Source: Frankia alni ACN14a
Lineage (GTDB): Bacteria; Actinomycetota; Actinomycetes; Frankiales; Frankiaceae
DNA: 64,000 bases
NCBI RefSeq assembly: GCF_000058485.1
Contig: NC_008278.1
Location: 1,358,962-1,422,961, forward strand
Direction: 5' to 3'
Both the position numbers and the translations under genes were made by a program. Below are positions 8,659 through 16,407 of the stretch, piece by piece (positions within the stretch are counted from its first letter, which is position 1; each line of letters begins with the position of its first letter). Below the pieces are notes generated by a model that worked only from the letters and a program-made list of their open reading frames with translations, made no database searches and was not told the DNA's origin.

Positions 8659-10017
8659 ATGCGCGACCTGTCGCGGATCTTCAAGGCGTACGACGTCCGG
8701 GGCGTCGTGCCGGCAGAGTTCGACGCCGAGATTGCCCGGCTGACCGGCGCCGCGTTCGTCCGGCTGCTCGACGCGGAGCGGATTGTCACCGCGCACGACA
8801 TGCGCGAGTCGTCCATCCCGCTCGCCGCGGCCTTCGCCGAGGGTGCGGCGAGTCAGGGCGCCGATGTGGTCCTCGCCGGCCTCGGCTCGACGGACCTGCT
8901 CTACTTCGCCGCCGGCTCGCTTGACATCCCCGGCGCGATGTTCACCGCCTCGCACAACCCGGCGAAGTACAACGGCATCAAGCTGTGCCGGGCGGGCGCG
9001 GCGCCGATCGGCCAGGAGACCGGGCTCGCGGAGATCCGGGCGATGGTCGAGCAGGGCGTGCCCGCCGGCCCCGGTCGCGTCGGCACGGTCACCTCGAGTG
9101 ATCTCCTCGCGGACTACGTGCGCCACCTGCACACGCTGGTCGACCTGTCCGGCATCCGGCCGCTCACCGTCGCGGTCGACGCCGGCAACGGCATGGGCGG
9201 GCTGACCGTCCCGGCGACCCTCGCCGGCCTGCCGCTGACGGTGGTCCCGCTCTACTTCGAGCTGGACGGCTCCTTCCCGAACCACGAGGCCAACCCGATC
9301 GAGCCGGCGAACCTGCGCGACCTGCAGGCCGCGGTCCGCGCCGCCGGGGCCGACATCGGGCTCGCCTTCGACGGCGACGCCGACCGCTGCTTCGTCGTCG
9401 ACGAGCGCGGGGAGATCGTCTCTCCGTCCGTCATCACGGCGCTGGTGGCGGACCGTGAGCTCGCCCGCGAGCCGGGCGGGACGATCATCCACAACGTCAT
9501 CGTCAGCAAGGGGGTGCCGGAGCTCGTCACCGAGCGTGGCGGCATCCCGGTCCGCACCCGCGTCGGCCACTCGTTCATCAAGGCCGAGATGGCCCGGACG
9601 GGCGCGATCTTCGGCGGCGAGCACTCCGGCCACTTCTACTTCCGGGACTTCTGGCGGGCGGACTCCGGCATGCTCGCCGCGCTGCACGTGCTCGCCGCGC
9701 TCGGCGGCCAGCCGCGGCCGCTGTCCGACCTGCTCGCCGGCTACGGCCGCTACAGCGCCTCCGGTGAGATCAACTCCGAGGTGGCGGATGTCGTCGCCGC
9801 GATGCAGGCGGTGGAGAAGGCCTACGCCCCGCACGCTGCCGATGTCGACCATCTCGACGGCCTGACCATCTCGTTCGCGGACGGGTCCTGGTTCAACCTG
9901 CGCCCGTCCAACACCGAGCCGCTGCTGCGGCTCAACGTCGAGGGCCCCGACGAGGCCGCGATGCGCCGGCTGCGCGACGAGGTCCTCGCGCGCGTCCGGG
10001 GCGGAAGGGAATCCTGA
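8659..10017 (+). CDS. manB: Phosphomannomutase/phosphoglucomutase
   Basis: Converts mannose 6-phosphate to mannose 1-phosphate, the step after ManA. The protein has 452 residues, the usual length. ATG 8659 follows a purine-rich GAGAAGGGTGGGGA and gives the family N terminus '[12 protein letters not shown]'. All alpha-D-phosphohexomutase signatures are visible: the phosphoserine loop '[13 protein letters not shown]', the metal loop 'FDGDADRCF', the sugar-binding loop '[12 protein letters not shown]', and the C-terminal phosphate-binding '[14 protein letters not shown]'. The stop overlaps the start of the Trm112-like gene (TGATG). Preference for mannose over glucose is inferred from context. 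Confidence 0.93.
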   Translation: MRDLSRIFKAYDVRGVVPAEFDAEIARLTGAAFVRLLDAERIVTAHDMRESSIPLAAAFAEGAASQGADVVLAGLGSTDLLYFAAGSLDIPGAMFTASHNPAKYNGIKLCRAGAAPIGQETGLAEIRAMVEQGVPAGPGRVGTVTSSDLLADYVRHLHTLVDLSGIRPLTVAVDAGNGMGGLTVPATLAGLPLTVVPLYFELDGSFPNHEANPIEPANLRDLQAAVRAAGADIGLAFDGDADRCFVVDERGEIVSPSVITALVADRELAREPGGTIIHNVIVSKGVPELVTERGGIPVRTRVGHSFIKAEMARTGAIFGGEHSGHFYFRDFWRADSGMLAALHVLAALGGQPRPLSDLLAGYGRYSASGEINSEVADVVAAMQAVEKAYAPHAADVDHLDGLTISFADGSWFNLRPSNTEPLLRLNVEGPDEAAMRRLRDEVLARVRGGRES

Positions 10018-10220
10018 TGAGTCTCGACCCGCTGCTGCTGGAGATCCTTGCCTGCCCGTGCAGCAAGCACGGTGAGCTGCGCCAGGACGAGCTGGACGGC
10101 GCGCCCGTGCTGGTCTGCCTCGCCTGCGACCTGGCCTTCCCGGTCCGTGACGACATTCCCGTGATGCTGCTCGACGAGGCCGTGCCGTTCTCCGGCCAGG
10201 CCGCGTCGGCATCGAGCTGA
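10017..10220 (+). CDS. Trm112-like zinc-binding small protein
   Basis: A 67-residue Trm112-family (PF03966) protein, translationally coupled to manB. It has the characteristic 'LLEILACPC' and '[19 protein letters not shown]' motifs. The first Cys pair is spaced C-P-C rather than the more usual CPxC, while the second is CxxC; these four Cys likely hold zinc. In other organisms Trm112 activates methyltransferases. In actinobacteria this gene sits between manB and the SIS isomerase with no proven partner. Confidence 0.85.
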   Translation: MSLDPLLLEILACPCSKHGELRQDELDGAPVLVCLACDLAFPVRDDIPVMLLDEAVPFSGQAASASS

Positions 10221-10236
10221 CCCCCGCGGCGTCGGC

Positions 10237-11400
10237 GTGTACCTCGACGAGGCAATCCTCGACGACACGGCCAGGATCGACTCCGGCAGCGCCGCGGCCC
10301 TCCTGCCGCACGTCGCCTCGGCGGCTCTGCAGGTGCGCCAGAGCGTCGTCCTCGCCGAGGAGGCGGGGGTGGCGCGCCTCGGCGCCGACGGGCGGCCGCG
10401 TGCGGTCCTCGTCGCCGGGGTCGGCGGCTCGTCGCTGGCCGCCGGCGTCCTGGCCGCCGTCGCCGGGCCGGCGAGTCCCGTCCCGATCATCGGCCATCAC
10501 GCCCACGGCCTGCCGGGGTGGGTCGGCGTGTCCGACGTCGTCCTCGCCGTGTCCGCCTCCGGCACCTCGGCGGAGACCTGTTCCGTGGTGGAGGAGGCCG
10601 ACCGGCGCGGCGCGCGCATCGGCGTCGTCGCGCCGCCGGACACCCCGCTGGCTCACCTCGCCGCCCGCGCCGGAGCGCCGTTCGTTCCGCTCGTCGGGCA
10701 GCGGCCGGGCCGGGCCATGCTCTGGTCGCTGGCGGTGCCGCTGCTCGTCGCCGTTCGGGAGCTGGGCGTCATCCGGCTCGGTGCCGACGCCGTCGAGGCG
10801 GCCGCCGCCCGGCTGGAGGAGGTGGCGACCCGCTGCCGGTCGTCGAGCGAGTCCTTCGTCAACCCGGCGAAGACCCTGGCTCTGGAGCTGGCCGGCTCCC
10901 TGCCGCTCGTCTGGGGCACCTCGGCGGTGACCTCGGTCGCGGCCGAGCATGTCGCGGCCCAGCTGGCGGCGATCGCGAAGTACCCGGCCATCGTCGGGGC
11001 GCTGCCGCATCCAGGCCATCATCAGGTGGCTCTGTTCGACGGCCCGTTCGGCGCAGGCCTGACCGCCGGTTCGACCGCGGGTGGAACAGGTGCGCGCGAC
11101 GACCTGGAGGACTTCTTCCGTGATCGGATCTCCGACGAGGAGGAGTCGATCCGGCTGCGACTGATCCTGCTGCGTGATCCCGACGTGGAACGGCCCGAGG
11201 TCGGCCGCCAGGCGGAGTCCGCCGTCGCCGTCGCCGCCGAGCGCGGGGTCGGCGTCACCGAGCTGCGGGCCGAGGGAGCCGGCCCCCTGGAGCGGCTCGC
11301 CTCCCTGATCGGCCTGTTCGACTTCACCGCCGTGTACGCGGCGCTGGCGCTCGGGATCGACCCGACCCAGGTACCCACCGTTCGCGATCTGGGGCGGTAG
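10237..11400 (+). CDS. SIS-domain phosphosugar isomerase (PGI/PMI-like)
   Basis: A 387-residue protein with two SIS halves, resembling bifunctional phosphoglucose/phosphomannose isomerases and equivalent in position to Rv3256c. Features include 'VGGSSLAAGVLAAVAG', the sugar-phosphate Ser/Thr loop 'VSASGTSAETCS', and 'MLWSLAVPLLVAV'. The catalytic HNE motif of characterised bifunctional enzymes is replaced by 'GHHQVALFDGP' near residue 265, so activity is uncertain. Start GTG 10237 lies 16 bp after the Trm112-like gene, in the same transcription unit as manB. Confidence 0.8.
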   Translation: MYLDEAILDDTARIDSGSAAALLPHVASAALQVRQSVVLAEEAGVARLGADGRPRAVLVAGVGGSSLAAGVLAAVAGPASPVPIIGHHAHGLPGWVGVSDVVLAVSASGTSAETCSVVEEADRRGARIGVVAPPDTPLAHLAARAGAPFVPLVGQRPGRAMLWSLAVPLLVAVRELGVIRLGADAVEAAAARLEEVATRCRSSSESFVNPAKTLALELAGSLPLVWGTSAVTSVAAEHVAAQLAAIAKYPAIVGALPHPGHHQVALFDGPFGAGLTAGSTAGGTGARDDLEDFFRDRISDEEESIRLRLILLRDPDVERPEVGRQAESAVAVAAERGVGVTELRAEGAGPLERLASLIGLFDFTAVYAALALGIDPTQVPTVRDLGR

Positions 11401-11635
11401 TCCCGCCCGCTCGGCGGAGAATGACCGTTTCGTACCCATTGGTCCGTCCTGCGCAGACCGAAGTCCGGCACAATGTCACGGGCCCGACGCTCGGATCGGT
11501 GACCGGCACGCCCCTCGAGATGCCCGCAACGGCGGTTGCGGACGCGGGCGCGGAGGTCAGAATCGGGCGGAGCGGGTCGGTCGGGGGACTCTGTATGGTC
11601 GTGCCTGGCCGGCATGGCTGACGGGCCGAGAGGAT

Positions 11636-12493
11636 GTGTACGTGGAGGTCGGGGTCGGGGACGGCTGGATCGAGTCGCTGAGCCGCGAACGGGACGAGGT
11701 GCTGGCTCGCTGGGTGGAGCGGGTCGCCGGCGACCTGCGGGGGCGGTTGTCGTTGCCGGAGCTGCAGCGTGAGCTGGGCGAGATCTACACCGCGCTGACC
11801 ACCGCCCTGGCCTCCGGCGGCACCGACCTGCGCGCCGAGCAGTTCGGCGAGCTGCGCGCACTGCTCGCGGACCTGTCCGGCGGCCGGGCCCGGCAGGGGT
11901 TCACCCCGCGGGAGACGGCCGGCACCGTGTTCGCGCTCAAGGAGGCGGCGGCCGCCGTCCTGGAGAAGCGCAGCGTCGGCTACCGCGACTACGTGCGGTT
12001 TTCCGAGTTCGTCGACGAGCTCGGGCTGTTCACCTTCGAGACCTATGTCCGGACCCGGGACCAGGTCATCGTCGAGCAGTCCAACCAGCTGCTGGAGCTG
12101 TCCACCCCGGTGATCAAGCTGTGGGAGGGGGTGCTGGCCGTGCCGCTGGTGGGCACCCTGGACTCCGCCCGCACCCAGCTCGTGATGGAGAGCCTGCTGG
12201 AGGCGCTCGTCAGCACCGGCTCCCGGCACGCCATCATCGACATCACCGGGGTCGGCGCGGTCGACACCCAGGTCGCCCAGCACCTGTTGAAGACGGTGAT
12301 GGCCGCCCAGCTCATGGGGGCGGACTGCATCATCTCCGGCATCCGTCCGCAGATCGCCCAGACGGTCGTGAGCCTCGGCATCGAGTTCGGGGAGATCGTC
12401 ACCAAGGCCACGCTGGCCGAGGCGCTCGCGCTCGCGCTGCGCCGGGACGGTTTCCGGTTCGTCCGCCGGGCGGCCGGGGCCGAGATCCGCTGA
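11636..12493 (+). CDS. rsbR: Stressosome protein RsbR (N-terminal sensor plus STAS)
   Basis: Scaffold and sensor of the stressosome, the cytoplasmic complex that holds RsbT until stress. The protein has 285 residues: about 1-150 form a helical non-haem-globin-like RsbR N domain, and 155-270 form a STAS domain. Both phosphoacceptor threonines can be placed: T157 in 'STPVIKLWEGV' and T204 in 'DITGVGAVDT', matching T171 and T205 of Bacillus subtilis RsbRA. An AGAGG (11629-11633) precedes two in-frame GTG codons, 11636 and 11642; the second has the better spacing. The stop overlaps rsbS by one base. The 235-bp region upstream should hold the cassette promoter. Confidence 0.9.
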   Translation: MYVEVGVGDGWIESLSRERDEVLARWVERVAGDLRGRLSLPELQRELGEIYTALTTALASGGTDLRAEQFGELRALLADLSGGRARQGFTPRETAGTVFALKEAAAAVLEKRSVGYRDYVRFSEFVDELGLFTFETYVRTRDQVIVEQSNQLLELSTPVIKLWEGVLAVPLVGTLDSARTQLVMESLLEALVSTGSRHAIIDITGVGAVDTQVAQHLLKTVMAAQLMGADCIISGIRPQIAQTVVSLGIEFGEIVTKATLAEALALALRRDGFRFVRRAAGAEIR

Positions 12494-13008
12494 TGGACCG
12501 CATCCCCATCCTGAAGATGGGAAACCTGCTGCTCGTGTCGATTCAGGTCGATCTGCACGATCAGCTCGCCCTCGACCTGCAGGACGACCTGTCCGAGCGG
12601 ATCGTGGCGACCGGCGCCCGCGGCGTGCTGATCGACATCTCCGCTCTGGAGATCGTCGACAGCTTCATCGGCCGCATGCTGTCGACGATCGCGTCGCTGT
12701 CGCGGCTGCTCGACGCCGAGACCGTCGTGGTCGGCATGCGTCCCGCCGTCGCGATCACCCTCGTCGAGCTCGGGTTGTACATGCCCGGGGTGCGCACCGC
12801 GTTGACCCTGGAGCACGGGCTTGCCCTGCTCGGCGCCGAGGTTCGGGTGAGCCGCTCCGACGAGGACGAGGTCGACGACGCAGACGGAGAGGGTGAGCCC
12901 GGCGCGCTCGCCGGCCAGGCCGCGGCGCGGGCCGGGCTCGGCGGGGGGGAGCCGGCCGCGACCGGCGCCGCGCGCAGCGGCGACGGGGGCCGGACGGGTG
13001 ACCGGTAA
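12493..13008 (+). CDS. rsbS: Stressosome scaffold RsbS (STAS) with C-terminal extension
   Basis: Single-STAS antagonist that sequesters the kinase RsbT. The core (about residues 1-115) carries 'LIDISALEIVDSFIGR' with S50 aligned to the serine phosphorylated by RsbT in B. subtilis (S59). The protein is 171 residues against about 120 for the family. The extra 50 residues are acidic then Ala/Gly-rich and look disordered; part of this tail overlaps the rsbT start. ATG 12493 overlaps the rsbR stop (TGATG), so the ratio of RsbR to RsbS is probably set by translational coupling. Confidence 0.9.
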   Translation: MDRIPILKMGNLLLVSIQVDLHDQLALDLQDDLSERIVATGARGVLIDISALEIVDSFIGRMLSTIASLSRLLDAETVVVGMRPAVAITLVELGLYMPGVRTALTLEHGLALLGAEVRVSRSDEDEVDDADGEGEPGALAGQAAARAGLGGGEPAATGAARSGDGGRTGDR

Positions 13009-13444
13009 CCCCGGTGGGAGCCTGCCCGGTCGCGAGCTGACGGGCACGGACTCGCAGCGCCATCCGATCGTCTCCGAGTCCGACGTCGTGCGCGTCCGCC
13101 AGGTGGTGCGGACGCTCGCCGTCGCTGCCAAGCTGTCCCTGGTGGACCAGACGAAGATGGTGACGGCGGCGAGCGAGCTGGCGCGCAACACGCTGGTCTA
13201 CGGCGGCGGCGGTGAGATGATGATCGACCTTGTCGACAGCGGCCGGCGCCGCGGGGTGCGCGCGGTGTTCATCGACACGGGGCCGGGCATCCCCGATCTC
13301 GACCTGGCCCTGACCGAGGGGTGGACCAGCGGCTCCGGTCTCGGACTCGGGCTGACGGGCAGCCGACGCCTCGTCGACGAGTTCGCGATCGACAGCAGTC
13401 CGGGAGTGGGCACCACCGTGCGGGTCGTGAAGTGGTCGCGCTGA
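12998..13444 (+). CDS. rsbT: Anti-anti-sigma switch kinase RsbT
   Basis: GHKL-type serine/threonine kinase that phosphorylates RsbS and RsbR and, when released, activates the RsbU phosphatase. The protein has 148 residues from GTG 12998, which overlaps the rsbS stop; the longer upstream frame is Pro/Arg shadow. ATP-site boxes are intact: N box 'SELARNTLVYGGGG', G1 box 'DTGPGIPDLDLAL', G2 box 'GSGLGLGL'. The order rsbR-rsbS-rsbT is that of the Bacillus module. Confidence 0.92.
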   Translation: MTGNPGGSLPGRELTGTDSQRHPIVSESDVVRVRQVVRTLAVAAKLSLVDQTKMVTAASELARNTLVYGGGGEMMIDLVDSGRRRGVRAVFIDTGPGIPDLDLALTEGWTSGSGLGLGLTGSRRLVDEFAIDSSPGVGTTVRVVKWSR

Positions 13445-14541
13445 CCACGCCCGGCGTGTTCCCGCGGGCGGAGGACGTCGCGTGGTTCGGCGCGACCGAC
13501 CCGTCGGCGGCCGGGGCGGCCCGGCGGGCGGCCGTCACGCTGGCCGGCCGGCTGGGTTTCCCCGCGACCCGCGGTGCGGAGCTCGGGATCGCCGTCACCG
13601 AGACGATGACCAACCTGGTCCGCCACTCCGACGACGGCCGCCTGCTCCTGCGGGTGCTGCGCTGGGATGGCGACCGGACCGACCTGACCACGGCGGTGCA
13701 GTTCGTCGCGATCGACAGTGGACCGGGCATGGCCGACGTCTCGGCGGCGATGCGCGACGGGGCGACGTCCGCGGGAACCCTCGGCGTCGGGCTCGGGGCG
13801 ATCGCCCGGCTCTCGGACGACCTGGACATCCACTCGACCCCGGGCCGCGGGACGGCCATGGTCGTCACCTTCCGTCCGACGGGCCGGCCCGGGCCGCGCC
13901 CCGGCACGCCCGGGCCGCCCGGGTTGCCGAGCGGCGGGCTCGGTGCCCCGCGGGTCGCCGGCCTGACCCGCCCGATCACCGGCGAGACCGTCTGCGGCGA
14001 CGCCTACGCCGTGCGTGCCACCGACGCCGGCCTCGCGCTGCTGCTGTGCGACGGGCTCGGGCACGGGGAGCTCGCCGCGCGGGCCGCCAGGGAGGCGGTG
14101 CGGATCTTCCTCGCGGCCGCCGACCCGTCGGGCGGCCCGGTCGAGCTCGTGCGGCGCATCCATCAGGGGATCTCCCACACCCGTGGCGCCGCCGTCGCGG
14201 TCGCGGTGCTGGAACCGGCCGCGGAGGTCCTGCGGTTCGCCGGGCTCGGCAACGTCGCCGGGGTGATCCTCAGCGGGGCTCGCCGGTCGGGCCTGCTCAG
14301 CCGGCCGGGCATCGCGGGTCACCAGGCTCGGGGCCTGTCCGAGACGCGCCACCCCCTGCCGGGTGACGCGCTTGTCGTCCTGCACAGCGACGGGGTGGGC
14401 ACCCGCTGGAACCTCGCCGACCATCCCGGCGTCGCCAGCCACGACCCGCTGCTCGTCGCGGCGACGATCCTGCGCGACGCGGGCCTGCGTCGCGACGACG
14501 CCTCCGTCGTCGTGGCCGGTCCACCGCAGGCGGCGGGGTAG
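13432..14541 (+). CDS. Fusion of RsbW/RsbT-like ATPase and RsbX-like PP2C phosphatase
   Basis: A 369-residue two-domain protein. Residues 1-150 are a GHKL ATPase with N box 'ITETMTNLVRHSDDGR'-like sequence, 'IDSGPGMAD' (G1) and 'GTLGVGLGAIARL' (G2). After a Pro/Gly linker (about 150-170), residues 170-365 form a PP2C/SpoIIE-like phosphatase with 'CDGLGHGELAA' and 'HSDGVGTRW', which carry the metal-binding Asp residues. In Bacillus RsbX resets the stressosome by dephosphorylating RsbR and RsbS, so this may join kinase and reset phosphatase in one chain. Start GTG 13432 overlaps the end of rsbT. Confidence 0.85.
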   Translation: MVALTTPGVFPRAEDVAWFGATDPSAAGAARRAAVTLAGRLGFPATRGAELGIAVTETMTNLVRHSDDGRLLLRVLRWDGDRTDLTTAVQFVAIDSGPGMADVSAAMRDGATSAGTLGVGLGAIARLSDDLDIHSTPGRGTAMVVTFRPTGRPGPRPGTPGPPGLPSGGLGAPRVAGLTRPITGETVCGDAYAVRATDAGLALLLCDGLGHGELAARAAREAVRIFLAAADPSGGPVELVRRIHQGISHTRGAAVAVAVLEPAAEVLRFAGLGNVAGVILSGARRSGLLSRPGIAGHQARGLSETRHPLPGDALVVLHSDGVGTRWNLADHPGVASHDPLLVAATILRDAGLRRDDASVVVAGPPQAAG

Positions 14542-14550
14542 GGGTAGGCC

Positions 14551-16407
14551 ATGGGGGCGCGGCACCACGGCAGCCCGCTGCCGGAACTGGCCACCATGCG
14601 GCTGGACAGCGAACCGGACGTGTTCACCGCCCGCCAGCTCGCCCGGGCGGCAGGCGCCGCCGCCGGGCTCGACGGGCCGGACCAGGTCAGGTTCGCCACC
14701 GCGCTCAGCGAGATCGGTCGGGAGGCGCTGGCCGCGGGCGGCGCGCGGATCGACTTCGTCCTGCGTAACCCCCCGGCGCTGGCGGTCGTCCTGACGGCCG
14801 ACCGGGTCATCCCGGCGGACGCGGCCGGCCTGGTCGCCGCCGGCCGCCTCGTCGATCTCACCGTCAGCCCGACCGGGCCCGCGGCGGGCGGTGCGGGCGG
14901 TGCGGGCGGTGCGGGCGGTGCGGGCGGCGCGGGCGGTGCCCCGACGGTCGTCACCCTCGCGAAGCCGCTCGCGCCGGGGGCCGTCGTCGACGACGCGCGG
15001 CGCACCCGACTACGGCAGATCCTCGCCGCCACCGTCCCGCTCTCCCCGGCCGACGAGCTGCGCGTGCAGAACAGCGAGCTGGTCAGCGCGCTGGCGGAGC
15101 TGCGGGACAACCAGAACGAGCTGCTCCGTCTGAACGCGGAGCTGGAGGAGACCAACCGCGGCGTCCTGGCGCTGTACAGCCAGCTCTCCGCCGAGCTGGA
15201 GGAAACCAACCGCGGGGTGGTCGCGCTCTACGGCGAGCTCGACGAGCGGGGCATCGCCCTCACCCGCGCGAACGAGGCCAAGACCCGGTTCCTGCGTAGT
15301 GTCAGCCACGAGCTGCGGGCCCCGGTCAACTCGGTGCTCGGCCTCGCCCGCCTGCTGCTCGACCCGGCCGGCGACTCCCTCACCGACGAGCAGCGCCGGC
15401 AGGTCGAGCTGATCCTCGCCAGCACGAAGGATCTGCTCACCCTGGTCAACGACCTGCTCGACCTGTCGAAGGCCGAGTCCGGCCGGCTCGAACCGGCCCT
15501 GGAGCAGGTGGACATCCGGGCCGTGCTCGCGCACCTCGACGGCTCGCTGCGGCCGCTGGCCACCCGGCCGGGCGTCGAACTCGTCATCGAGGAGGACGGT
15601 GAGGTCGGCCCGCTGTACACCGACGAGACGCTGCTCGGTCGGGTGCTGCGCAACCTCGTCGGCAACGCGCTGAAGTTCACCGAGCACGGCGAGGTGCGGG
15701 TAACCGCCGCGAGGACGGGTGACGCCGGGGACACCGTGACGTTCGTCGTGCGGGACACGGGGATCGGCATCTCGGCGGAGGACGTCGAGCAGGTGTTCGA
15801 GGAGTTCTACCAGGCACGCAGTCATCTGCACGCCCGTACGCGGGGCACGGGCCTGGGACTGCCCTACGCGCGCCGGGTGTGCGAGCTGTTGGGCGGGCGC
15901 CTGGACCTGGTCAGCGAGCTCGGCCGTGGCTCGACGTTCACCGTGACCCTGCCCCGCGACGCGGATGTCTGCCACCAGGCCGACGCAGAGGAGGGCGCGG
16001 ACTCGCCGCTGACCCCTGGCGAGGCACCGGTCCGGGTGAGCACCGCCCTCGTGGTCGACGACGATCCGGCCTTTCGAATGACGATGCGCCGGCTGCTGGC
16101 CGACCGGGCGGATCGCGTCCTGGAGGCCGGCGACGGCCACGAGGCCCTCGCGGCGCTGCACGCGGACCCACCCGACGTCGTCTTCCTGGACCTGATGCTG
16201 CCGGGGCTGGACGGCGGCGAGGTGATGTCCACGATGGGCGCCGACCCGGCGTTGCGCGACATCCCGGTCGTCATCGTCACCTGGAGCGACCATGACACGC
16301 GCCGGGGTCGCGGTCCCGGCTCGGCCGTCGCCGTCCTGGCGAAGCTGACGCTGAGCCAGCGGGCCATCGACGCCGTGCTCGCCCGCGTCGACGCGCTGCG
16401 GCCGTGA
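14551..16407 (+). CDS. Cytoplasmic hybrid histidine kinase with C-terminal receiver
   Basis: A 618-residue soluble sensor kinase. Residues 1-140 resemble a reduced GHKL-type region ('TARQLARAAGAAAGLD'), lacking clear G boxes. A Gly-Ala repeat follows (about 112-130), then a coiled coil with twice-repeated 'ELEETNRGV' units (about 175-235). HisKA follows, with H253 in 'SVSHELRAPVNSVLG', then HATPase with 'NLVGNALKFTE', 'VRDTGIGIS' and 'GTGLGLPYARR', then a receiver (about 500-618) with D547 in 'VVFLDLMLPGLDGG' and the conserved Lys in 'VLAKLTL'. No membrane segment is seen. It lies 9 bp after the phosphatase fusion and its stop overlaps the next gene, so it is probably an input to the stressosome cassette. 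Confidence 0.9.
   Translation: MGARHHGSPLPELATMRLDSEPDVFTARQLARAAGAAAGLDGPDQVRFATALSEIGREALAAGGARIDFVLRNPPALAVVLTADRVIPADAAGLVAAGRLVDLTVSPTGPAAGGAGGAGGAGGAGGAGGAPTVVTLAKPLAPGAVVDDARRTRLRQILAATVPLSPADELRVQNSELVSALAELRDNQNELLRLNAELEETNRGVLALYSQLSAELEETNRGVVALYGELDERGIALTRANEAKTRFLRSVSHELRAPVNSVLGLARLLLDPAGDSLTDEQRRQVELILASTKDLLTLVNDLLDLSKAESGRLEPALEQVDIRAVLAHLDGSLRPLATRPGVELVIEEDGEVGPLYTDETLLGRVLRNLVGNALKFTEHGEVRVTAARTGDAGDTVTFVVRDTGIGISAEDVEQVFEEFYQARSHLHARTRGTGLGLPYARRVCELLGGRLDLVSELGRGSTFTVTLPRDADVCHQADAEEGADSPLTPGEAPVRVSTALVVDDDPAFRMTMRRLLADRADRVLEAGDGHEALAALHADPPDVVFLDLMLPGLDGGEVMSTMGADPALRDIPVVIVTWSDHDTRRGRGPGSAVAVLAKLTLSQRAIDAVLARVDALRP
14887..14940 (+). repeat. Nine-base tandem repeat inside the hybrid kinase
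   Basis: About six copies of a GGTGCGGGC unit encode a Gly-Gly-Ala linker between the N-terminal region and the coiled coil. Copy number is likely to vary between strains. Confidence 0.75.

Noticed and set aside
8617-11439. A 940-codon open frame on the minus strand
   Set aside because: It lies opposite manB, the Trm112-like gene and the SIS gene, which have strong family signatures. Its product is Arg/Gly/Asp/His-rich without any domain, as expected for an antisense frame in DNA with GC-rich third positions.
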